Assembly: GCA_902480035.1 (NCBI GenBank)
Contig: CABSRC010000016.1
Coordinates: 1 to 21,624 of the forward strand
Reading direction: 5' to 3'
Length of the DNA: 21,624 bases
From: an uncultured Streptococcus sp.
GTDB lineage: Bacteria; Bacillota; Bacilli; Lactobacillales; Streptococcaceae
Shown: in pieces, positions 1 through 5,702 of the stretch
Layout: each line of letters begins with the position of its first letter
Numbering within the stretch: the first letter of the stretch is position 1
Made by a program: the position numbers and the translations under genes
Notes under the pieces: generated by a model
What the model was told of the DNA's origin: nothing
Seen by the model: only the letters and a program-made list of their open reading frames with translations
The model's database searches: none

Positions 1-27
1 ACTTTTATTTTTGTAAAATATAACTAA

Positions 28-36
28 ATTATAGCA
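28..36 (-). promoter_or_regulatory. Possible extended -10 promoter reading leftward out of the window
   Basis: Read on the minus strand this is TGCTATAAT, a perfect extended -10 (TGN plus TATAAT). No good -35 hexamer stands 17 bases upstream. Any gene it serves lies beyond the left edge, so its use cannot be judged. The rest of bases 1-132 is AT-rich and shows no convincing gene. Confidence 0.3.
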
Positions 37-132
37 TATGATGAAGTCAGTTTATTAATTTGAAAGAAGTTTTTCCATGTGTTTCTCAAAAAAATTTGAT
101 ATTAGGATGATTCTGTAGGCGTGTTCATTTAA

Positions 133-285
133 ACAAAAGAATTGCTAGCAACAGGAGATGCCATCCTCATCGAACATACACGAAATGACGACTACTGGGC
201 TGATGGGGGAGATGGCTCTGGAAAGAACAAACTAGGCCTTCTCTTAATGCAAGTACGGGAAGAGTTGAAAAACTCTATCCTGTAA
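133..285 (+). pseudogene. Truncated NADAR-family (YbiA/DUF1768-type) gene, C-terminal third only
   Basis: An open frame of about 50 codons follows an in-frame TAA at 130-132 and ends at TAA 283-285. It has no start codon or ribosome site. The peptide carries the family's C-terminal signature: TGDAILIEHTRND, then YW-DGG, then GSGKN-LG, and the closing LLMQVREELK. Intact members are roughly 150-200 residues, so only the last third survives. Intact NADAR proteins are N-glycosidases or ADP-ribose-processing enzymes linked to riboflavin intermediates or to reversal of ADP-ribosylation. This remnant lacks the N-terminal half and should be inactive. A second, diverged copy of its last 16 codons lies about 4.2 kb downstream. 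Confidence 0.75.
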
Positions 286-307
286 GATCTCTCTTCTAGC
301 TATTCCA
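235..307 (+). repeat. 73-bp direct repeat, copy 1 (NADAR 3' end plus flank)
   Basis: Aligned base by base with 4424-4496 without gaps, this copy shows 7 mismatches in 73 (about 90% identity). The similarity covers the last codons of the NADAR frame, the stop codon and 22 bases beyond it, ending in the shared string CTAGCTATTCCA. Sequence diverges immediately after that point. Confidence 0.85.
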
Positions 308-355
308 ATTAACAGTCTGGGTTTGGTATAACAGTCAACTAGATAGTTACAATGA

Positions 356-421
356 TCAACAGGAGATATTCCTGAAGGTGTAATGGAAGATATTAGTGAA
401 AAGATCGGAGAACATACATGA
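356..421 (+). pseudogene. Tail of an unidentified gene overlapping the next ORF
   Basis: This short open frame follows an in-frame TGA at 353-355. It reads TGDIPEGVMEDISEKIGEHT and stops at TGA 419-421, which overlaps the next start codon as ATGA. Such an overlap is typical of translationally coupled genes, so this could be the end of a lost upstream partner. I do not recognise the peptide, and chance remains possible at this length. Confidence 0.3.
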
Positions 422-627
422 AATATAGTAAACTAGGCTGGGAAGACGTTAGTAAGTTTGAAGAAATAAAAGGTTATGGACAACATGTTTGGCGACATCA
501 TGAGAAATATTTTTTTGTTACAGATGAAGGAGGAATAGCTGAACAGAGGGTAGTCTATGAATTACCATTAGAACTATTTCAATCACCCTACCAAGTTTTT
601 CTGAGTTACTTGAAAAGTCTAACTTAA
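418..627 (+). CDS. Small orphan protein, 69 residues, unknown function
   Basis: The ORF starts with ATG at 418, preceded by GGAG at 407-410 as a possible ribosome site. The product is acidic to neutral, rich in aromatics (W9, W25, several Y and F), and has no signal peptide or membrane segment. The composition and the ATGA overlap with the preceding peptide fragment suggest a small soluble protein, possibly the second member of a pair such as an immunity protein or antitoxin; that is speculation. I do not recognise the family. It lies between a NADAR remnant and an ISL3 remnant and ends 3 bases before the ISL3 reading frame begins, so its own 3' end could be a product of the IS junction. Confidence 0.45.
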   Translation: MKYSKLGWEDVSKFEEIKGYGQHVWRHHEKYFFVTDEGGIAEQRVVYELPLELFQSPYQVFLSYLKSLT

Positions 628-630
628 TTT

Positions 631-1017
631 GACAATTTAGGCAATAAAGAAATCCTAGACAAGCTTTTGAGCTATTCAGAAGACTTGAAATACCACTATA
701 ATCTCTATCAGCTCTTGCTTTTTCACCTTCAGAATAAGGAACCAGAGAAATTTTTTGGACTCATTGAAGACAATATAAAGAAGGTTCATTCTCTTTTTCA
801 GACTGTCTTTAAAACATTTCTAAAGGACAAAGGGAAAATCATCAATGACCTTCAGTTATCCTATTCCAACGCAAAATTGGAAGCGACTAATAATCTCATC
901 AAACTTATCAAACGCAATGCCTTTGGTTTTCGGAACTTTGAAAACTTCAAGAAGCGAATTTTCATCGCTCTGAATATCAAAAAAGAAAGGACGAAATTTG
1001 TCCTTTCTCGAGCTTAG
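631..1017 (+). pseudogene. ISL3-family transposase, C-terminal fragment
   Basis: The frame reads DNLGNKEILDKLLSYSEDLK onward and closes with the ISL3 C-terminal block (SNAKLEATNN-IK-IKRNAFGFRNF, then KKRI-IALNIKKE). It lies directly behind the TAA of the upstream small ORF. An internal TTG at 667 is not a convincing start. Full ISL3 transposases are about 400 residues; only about the last 128 are present, and they keep just the final catalytic glutamate of the DDE triad (the E in AKLEATNN). The protein cannot be active. A hairpin, GAAAGGAC/GTCCTTTC (986-1008), lies inside the last codons. Confidence 0.85.
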
Positions 1018-1050
1018 CTTTTCTTCAACCCACTAAAGTTGACAAAGAGC
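631..1050 (+). mobile_element. Remnant of an ISL3-family insertion sequence (IS1167-like), right end
   Basis: The transposase tail is followed by GCTTTTCTTCAACCCACTAA and then AGTTGACAAAGAGC, which reads on the other strand as a GCTCTTTGTCAACTTTAGTG-type terminal repeat of streptococcal ISL3 elements. The left end and the first two thirds of the transposase are missing. No matching left inverted repeat or 8-bp target duplication was found near 628. Confidence 0.7.
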
Positions 1051-1137
1051 TGTAGATTTTAGGTATTTACCTTGTCTACTTAAGAGGTATCATATCATCG
1101 AGATAAAGGTGATTTGTTTGTTCCTAAGAATTAGGTT

Positions 1138-3402
1138 TTAGGTTTGACTTGTGGCAACTTCTGGAAAAAGCTTGTCTAGAATTTTTGGAGTGATAGCTTG
1201 TCCAGGACCTTCAGCACAATAGGTGTGAATATACATAGCGGGATTGAAGTTGAGCTCGATACAAGTGAAATGAGGTTTTTCCTTGCTAGCAGGCTGAGTT
1301 TTATCTGGAATGATGAGGTCAACCCCGCAAGCCCAGGCCCCCATGCTAGTTGCCATAGCTGCTGCCAATTCTTGGTAAGAGGAATCTATTGTCTCAGTGA
1401 CATCAATAGAGTCACCACCCGTAGAAATGTTGGAGTTACGGCGGAGATTGACCTTTTTCCCTTCTGGGAGAATATCATCAGGTGCATAACCTTGCTGAGT
1501 CAACATCAATTGTTCGATGTCTCCTAGCTTAATGATTTCCAGAGGTGAGCGGTGGTCACGGCCTCGCAATGGATTGGCATTTTTCTGAGCGACTAATTCA
1601 CGAATGGTGTGTTTGCCATCACCGACAACATTAGCAGCGACACGAAGGAGGACAGACTCACAACGCCCGTCCAGAATGAAGAAACGGTATTCGGTTCCTG
1701 GGATAAATTCTTCAACAAGAACAGCTGTATCTTCTGCAAAGGCAATCTCGAGAGCTTTCTTATAGTTATCAAGGCTGGCAGGCTCTTGGAAAATGGAAAT
1801 GCCCAGACCGAAGTTGGTTGATTTTGGTTTAACCACAATTTGCTTGCCCTTGATAAGAGGATAGTAGGCTAGACCTTGTTCTAGACTGGTAAATTCGTCG
1901 CCGGCAGGGACAGGGAAGCCAGCATCAGCCAGGATTTTTTTGGTCACGGTTTTATTAGCCATGGCAAGAGGAACTACATAGTTGTCTTTTGAGGTCATGT
2001 TACCATTTTTGACGTACTCAACATGATCTTTATGCCAGAGTTTAAGGAATTGATCCTGCTCATCTAGGATTTCAAAATGAAGCCCTTTTTGAATGGCATC
2101 AAAGAGCAGCATCTGGGTAGAAAGTTCCATCTCCTCATAACCCTTAAGGGCATAGTGGGCAGTCCAGTCGTAATCATGATAGGCAAGCGCCTTGTCAAGG
2201 GCAAAGTCAGAAAGGGACTTGTCTTTGATATGAGGAAGAAGTTGAGCAGCTAGTGTCTGACTGGGATCTGCAAAGGCATCTTTAACTTGTTTGACCAGAC
2301 CTTGATGATAGTCACCAAGCCCAAAATGTTGCACCAGTTGGTCTAGAGCTGTCGTAATGTTCTGAGTTTCAGCTTCAGAAGGTAGAGGTTCTAAAGGATG
2401 AGAGAGGGCAATTTTTTCATTCAGCGCGTGACCTTGAGCCAGAGCCTGATCAACATTTTCAGGGGCATCCAGCCAGAGGAAGGCTAGAAGGAGTAGGTGT
2501 ACGGTATCCATGGTAGTTTGGCTAATACCGATACGCTCAAAGGGGTTGAGGTCGAAGTTACGGAATTCTAGGTAGGTGATTCCCTTGTCAAGGAAGGAGC
2601 GATTAACCTTTTGTCCACGGAAACGAACAGCCGAGTAAAATTCCTTTTCCGCAATCAAATCACCTTGTTCGATATAGTTTTCGATGGCAGAGACATAGTC
2701 TTCTAGGCTTGCAAAAGATACTTGTATTTCTTCCTTATTGACATAACCATGGTCGCTGTTTCGGAAGGAACGAACGAGTTCTGGCACTTCTTGGTCGAAG
2801 AAGCCTTGCTCAGCAACAGGTGCAGCACCAAAGAGATAGGTAATCACCCAACGATAGCGCAAATAGTTCTGAGCCAGCTTAAGATAGAGGGCGTTTTTGA
2901 AAGCAATTATATCAATCTGGTCACTTTCTTGGAATAGGGCTTCAACCAAATCTTTCCCTAGTTCCATATTATAGTGGATACCTGAGATAGCTTGTAGTTT
3001 AGTTCCGTATTTTTCGGCCAGGTAGTTACGATAATGGCGTTCAAATTCATTTTCCAGTTGGGCAACTTGGATTTCTTGGGCGTTGATACGAGGAGGCATG
3101 GACAAGGGCCAGAGAAGTTCATCTTTACTGATGGAACGTCCAGCTACATCGGTAATGGCTCCAAGAAATCGACGAGCCTCAGTGGTAGATTTAGCAACTG
3201 GTGTGATGAGTTCCATCTGAAACTCACAAAAATCTGTTTGAATATAAGGGTGGAAACTTCGAGCTCCTAGCCATGAAGGGTGAGGCGTATTTGCTAATTT
3301 TCCCTGTCTATCGACACGAAGACTTTCGCGTTCAATTCCAAAGTTAGCTTGAAGGATAGGGCTAGTAGGCTCCAGCTTTTGAAGCAGTTGATTTATAGTC
3401 AT
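1138..3402 (-). CDS. gshF: Bifunctional glutamate-cysteine ligase / glutathione synthetase (GshF, GshAB)
   Basis: This cytosolic fused enzyme makes glutathione from glutamate, cysteine and glycine with two ATP. Residues about 1-450 form the GshA-type ligase: FGIERESLR at 21-29, TDFCEFQMELITP at 56-68, SGIHYN at 140-145 and YLEFRNFDLNPF at 277-288. Residues about 480-750 form an ATP-grasp domain: VVKPKSTNFGLGI at 523-535, VEEFIPGTEYR at 563-573, and ELNFNPAMY at 716-724. At 754 residues it matches the full family length. The start is supported by AAGGTG eight bases upstream of ATG (minus strand). The gene stands alone between decayed IS elements and faces away from its neighbours. GshF is patchily distributed among streptococci, so acquisition or selective retention is plausible. 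Likely role: oxidative-stress defence and redox buffering. Confidence 0.97.
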   Translation of the reverse strand: MTINQLLQKLEPTSPILQANFGIERESLRVDRQGKLANTPHPSWLGARSFHPYIQTDFCEFQMELITPVAKSTTEARRFLGAITDVAGRSISKDELLWPLSMPPRINAQEIQVAQLENEFERHYRNYLAEKYGTKLQAISGIHYNMELGKDLVEALFQESDQIDIIAFKNALYLKLAQNYLRYRWVITYLFGAAPVAEQGFFDQEVPELVRSFRNSDHGYVNKEEIQVSFASLEDYVSAIENYIEQGDLIAEKEFYSAVRFRGQKVNRSFLDKGITYLEFRNFDLNPFERIGISQTTMDTVHLLLLAFLWLDAPENVDQALAQGHALNEKIALSHPLEPLPSEAETQNITTALDQLVQHFGLGDYHQGLVKQVKDAFADPSQTLAAQLLPHIKDKSLSDFALDKALAYHDYDWTAHYALKGYEEMELSTQMLLFDAIQKGLHFEILDEQDQFLKLWHKDHVEYVKNGNMTSKDNYVVPLAMANKTVTKKILADAGFPVPAGDEFTSLEQGLAYYPLIKGKQIVVKPKSTNFGLGISIFQEPASLDNYKKALEIAFAEDTAVLVEEFIPGTEYRFFILDGRCESVLLRVAANVVGDGKHTIRELVAQKNANPLRGRDHRSPLEIIKLGDIEQLMLTQQGYAPDDILPEGKKVNLRRNSNISTGGDSIDVTETIDSSYQELAAAMATSMGAWACGVDLIIPDKTQPASKEKPHFTCIELNFNPAMYIHTYCAEGPGQAITPKILDKLFPEVATSQT

Positions 3403-3437
3403 AGAGTCACCTTTTCATCTAATGTTAGTGATAGTCT

Positions 3438-3443
3438 ATTATA
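3438..3443 (-). promoter_or_regulatory. Probable -10 of the gshF promoter
   Basis: Read on the minus strand this is TATAAT, 36 bases before the gshF start codon, which gives a leader of about 30 nt. The -35 region 17 bases further up (GAAAGT) is a poor match, so the promoter is supported mainly by its -10 and position. Confidence 0.45.
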
Positions 3444-3664
3444 AATAGGAGAAGAAAACAACTTTCCGCTACGGTTAAGGGGAATTTCCGAATGTTTCAG
3501 ATAAGAATTCTTAAAACCAATTGTTTTTTAGCTCTATTATATGCAAAAATTGTAAAATACCCACTGATTTTTATGTAAAATGTTATTTCTCTTGGAATTT
3601 AAATCAAATTAGCCTATACTAATGACGTATATATGAGAACGAAAGAATCCCTAGGGTCGGCACT
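3444..3664. other. AT-rich intergenic stretch between gshF and the IS861-like remnant
   Basis: No gene was found here. A plus-strand promoter-like pair, TTGGAA (3592-3597), a 17-base spacer and TATACT (3615-3620), points into the IS remnant. Two copies of TGTAAAAT occur at about 3551 and 3575. Neither has an obvious coding target, so they may be relics of genes removed by IS activity. Confidence 0.35.
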
Positions 3665-3735
3665 GCACCCATAAAATGAGACACAAGAAAACACTCCTGT
3701 TGAATTCTGGTAAACTAGAAACAGGGGTGTTTTGT

Positions 3736-4026
3736 TATGGTCAAAAAGCATATTCAGTAGAAACTAAACTAGCCTGTATCGAAATGAAGAAGGCAGGCAA
3801 ATCAAATAAAGTTATCATGGATACCCTCAGCATCAAAAATGCTAGTCAGGCCAAGACCTGGTAGCGATGGTATCAGAATGATGAATTGTACCGTTTCCAA
3901 CAACCCGTGGGGAAACAATATACTTATGGTAATGGGATGAAACAGTTATCTGAAGTGGAACAGTTACGTTTGCAGGTAGAATTACTAAAAAAGTATCAGA
4001 ACTTGATAAGAGAATCGACAAAGTAA
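3736..4026 (+). pseudogene. IS861-like transposase orfA, broken by a frameshift and a stop
   Basis: The intended product begins MVKKAYSVETKLACIEMKKA, but one A is missing from the run after ATGGTC at 3736, which puts the start out of frame with the rest. The body reads SNKVIMDTLSIKNASQAKTW and then hits TAG at 3862-3864 where a Trp codon (TGG) would be expected. It continues as RWYQNDELYRFQQPVGKQYT and EVEQLRLQVELLKKY to the stop at 4024-4026. The helix-turn-helix and leucine-zipper parts of orfA are still readable, but no intact protein can be made. Confidence 0.75.
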
Positions 4027-4315
4027 GTCTTATCAAGCTAGTAGAAGAGTATAAGAAAACGTGCCCTGTATCGATTATTTTAGAATGTTTCGGCGTCAAA
4101 CGCTCCACCTTTATCGCTGGAAACAGGAGTGTAAGAATTCTCAGAAAAGAGACAAAATAGCAGATAATGGCTGTATCGAATGGTTTCACTCTGTTCTCAA
4201 GTCTGAAACCTTCTATCTCCATAAGTGGAGAAACATAACTGAAGATAGTCTAACAGATATTGTCAAAAATTACATCATTTTTTATCCTGATAATTATGTA
4301 TCACCATTGAAATAG
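4015..4315 (+). pseudogene. IS861-like transposase orfB, frameshifted and with the catalytic core deleted
   Basis: The N-terminal part reads VSLIKLVEEYKKTCPVSIIL and ECFGVKRSTF. One T is then missing near 4111 (STFYRWK expected), which shifts the frame. In the new frame, YRWKQECKNSQKRDK runs straight into ADNGCIEWFHSVLKSETFYL. In intact relatives these segments are about 150-180 residues apart, so most of the DDE integrase core, including both aspartates, has been lost while the final glutamate (NGCIE) remains. The end, NYIIFYPDNYVSPLK, departs from the usual C-terminus. Confidence 0.75.
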
Positions 4316-4417
4316 CCTGCGTGGAATTTGTTTAGACACCGTTAGTTGTGGACAAGTTTTTTTTATTTTAGGTGCACTAAATGAATCTCTACCAAAATGT
4401 GTTGAAAATATAAATAG

Positions 4418-4474
4418 AACCCCGGTCTTCTCTTAATGAAAGTACGGGAAGAGTTGAAAAACTCCAATCTGTAA
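4418..4474 (+). pseudogene. Second NADAR-family gene remnant, last ~18 codons
   Basis: The frame reads GLLLMKVREELKNSNL and stops at TAA 4472-4474, preceded by an in-frame TAG at 4415-4417. It is a diverged copy of the C-terminus at 235-285. Its upstream part was lost between the right end of the IS861-like remnant (4376) and about 4423. Confidence 0.65.
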
Positions 4475-4496
4475 GCTCTCTCCTCTAGCTATTCCA
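4424..4496 (+). repeat. 73-bp direct repeat, copy 2
   Basis: It pairs with 235-307 with 7 mismatches in 73 and no gaps. It ends 10 bases upstream of the extended -10 of the M42 peptidase promoter, so this copy marks the original junction with the downstream core gene. Confidence 0.85.
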
Positions 4497-4505
4497 CCTA
4501 TTTCA

Positions 4506-4514
4506 TGCTAGAAT
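4506..4514 (+). promoter_or_regulatory. Extended -10 promoter of the M42 peptidase gene
   Basis: TGCTAGAAT is an extended -10 located 26 bases before the start codon. The -35 position holds a weak TAGCTA, which is usual when TGN is present. Confidence 0.5.
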
Positions 4515-4539
4515 AAAGAAAAACACATTTGGAGGCATT

Positions 4540-5577
4540 ATGAATCAGACAGTGACTTATTTGCAGGAATTGACAGCCATTCCTTCACCGACCGGTTTTA
4601 CACGTGAGATCGCAGACTACTTGGTCAACACCATTGAAGGCTTTGGGTACGAAGTAACTCGGACTGCTAAGGGTGGGGTAAATGTGACCGTGCCTGGTGT
4701 GATCACAGACAAGCAACGCTATGTCACAGCCCATGTGGATACCTTAGGGGCTATTGTCCGCGCTGTGAAAGCAGATGGTCGCCTCAAGCTAGACCGTATC
4801 GGTGGTTTCCCTTGGAATATGATAGAAGGGGAAAATTGTACAGTCCATGTAGCCAATACAGGAAAGACCCATTCGGGGACAATTTTGGTCCATCAGACTT
4901 CTTGCCACGTCTACAAGGATGCGGGAACTGTCGAGCGGACTCAGGACAATATGGAAGTCCGTCTGGATGAAAAAGTGACCAATGAGAAAGAAACCCGTGC
5001 ACTTGGCATTGAAGTGGGGGATTTTGTCAGCTTTGATCCACGGACCATTGTGACAGATACCGGCTTTATCAAATCTCGTCACTTGGATGACAAGGTGAGT
5101 GCAGCGATTCTCTTGAATCTTCTGCGCGTCTACAAGGAAGAACAGATCCAATTGCCAGTAACGACCACCTTTGCCTTTTCAGTCTTTGAAGAAGTGGGGC
5201 ATGGGGCCAATTCTAGTATCCCGTCTGAAGTGGTAGAGTACTTGGCAGTGGATATGGGGGCTATGGGAGATGACCAAGCGACGGATGAATACACGGTATC
5301 CATCTGTGTCAAAGATGCTTCAGGACCGTATCACTACGAATTCCGTCAGCATTTGGTAGCCTTGGCAAAAGCCCAAGAAATCCCTTATAAGTTGGATATC
5401 TATCCTTTCTACGGATCAGATGCCTCTGCAGCCATGAGCGCAGGAGCAGAAGTGAAACACGCTCTTCTCGGGGCAGGGATCGAATCTAGCCACTCATATG
5501 AGCGGACCCACTTGGATTCTGTAGTCGCAACAGAGCGCATGGTCGATGCCTACCTCAAGAGCGACTTAGTAGATTAA
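4540..5577 (+). CDS. M42-family metallo-aminopeptidase (glutamyl aminopeptidase/endoglucanase-like)
   Basis: This is a cytosolic two-metal aminopeptidase that removes N-terminal residues from short peptides. Candidate metal and catalytic residues are visible in family order: H65 and D67 in YVTAHVDTLG, bridging D183 in RHLDDKVSAAI, catalytic E217 and ligand E218 in VFEEVGHGAN, D238 in AVDMGAM, and H324 in YERTHLDSV. Length is 345 residues, normal for M42. GGAGG lies 6-7 bases before ATG 4540. It ends at a strong terminator and is probably monocistronic. It could be called PepA, but streptococci carry more than one M42 paralogue and this N-terminus (IPSPTGFTREI) differs from classical PepA, so no symbol is given. 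It fits with the peptide-uptake and peptide-cleavage genes that follow. Confidence 0.92.
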   Translation: MNQTVTYLQELTAIPSPTGFTREIADYLVNTIEGFGYEVTRTAKGGVNVTVPGVITDKQRYVTAHVDTLGAIVRAVKADGRLKLDRIGGFPWNMIEGENCTVHVANTGKTHSGTILVHQTSCHVYKDAGTVERTQDNMEVRLDEKVTNEKETRALGIEVGDFVSFDPRTIVTDTGFIKSRHLDDKVSAAILLNLLRVYKEEQIQLPVTTTFAFSVFEEVGHGANSSIPSEVVEYLAVDMGAMGDDQATDEYTVSICVKDASGPYHYEFRQHLVALAKAQEIPYKLDIYPFYGSDASAAMSAGAEVKHALLGAGIESSHSYERTHLDSVVATERMVDAYLKSDLVD

Positions 5578-5585
5578 TAAGGAAA

Positions 5586-5609
5586 AACTACTCTTCTGAG
5601 TAGTTATTT
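5586..5609 (+). terminator. Terminator after the M42 peptidase gene
   Basis: A perfect 8-bp stem, AACTACTC/GAGTAGTT, with a TTCT loop is followed by ATTTT. It starts 9 bases after the stop codon. Confidence 0.8.
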
Positions 5610-5620
5610 TAAAAAACAAA

Positions 5621-5635
5621 AATTTTCTGAAAATT
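5621..5635. promoter_or_regulatory. Perfect CodY box
   Basis: AATTTTCTGAAAATT matches all 15 positions of the published low-GC Gram-positive CodY consensus AATTTTCWGAAAATT. A weaker copy, TTTCTTCTGAAAATC (5639-5653, 4 mismatches), follows 18 bases downstream and overlaps the -35 position. CodY represses transport and peptidase genes when branched-chain amino acids and GTP are plentiful, so the downstream peptide-binding lipoprotein is predicted to be derepressed on amino-acid shortage. Confidence 0.85.
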
Positions 5636-5637
5636 CC

Positions 5638-5666
5638 TTTTCTTCTGAAAATCTTTGTGGTATAAT
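5638..5666 (+). promoter_or_regulatory. Promoter of the oligopeptide-binding lipoprotein gene
   Basis: TATAAT at 5661-5666 is preceded by TGG (extended -10, TGGTATAAT). The -35 position, 17 bases upstream (5638-5643), is a weak TTTTCT. Transcription should start near 5673, leaving a leader of about 30 nt before the ATG at 5703. Confidence 0.75.
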
Positions 5667-5702
5667 CTTAAAATAAACTTAAAATTTCTTAAGGAGTTTT
5701 AC

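Larger units (their letters stand above)
3665..4376 (+). mobile_element. Decayed IS861-like element (IS3 family, IS150 group), internally deleted
   Basis: The element runs from TGCACCCATAAAATGAGAC at the left to TTTTTATTTTAGGTGCA at the right, imperfect inverted repeats that close with TGCACC/GGTGCA. Inside are recognisable orfA and orfB parts. The element is about 0.7 kb, against about 1.4 kb for an intact member, so the middle of orfB is gone. The flanks show no obvious 3-4 bp target duplication (GGCAC on the left, CTAAA on the right), as expected of an old or rearranged insertion. Confidence 0.7.

Noticed and set aside
667..1017. ISL3 fragment as an intact 116-residue gene starting with TTG
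   Set aside because: The ISL3 similarity continues upstream of the TTG to about 631, and there is no ribosome site, so it is a truncated transposase.
1198..1527. 109-residue plus-strand ORF inside gshF and similar long frames opposite amylase, permease and peptidase genes
   Set aside because: They are antisense shadows of well-supported genes, without ribosome sites or recognisable products.
5655..5702. Longer start for the oligopeptide-binding protein
   Set aside because: It would include the promoter -10 and the ribosome site in the coding region and destroy the lipoprotein signal.
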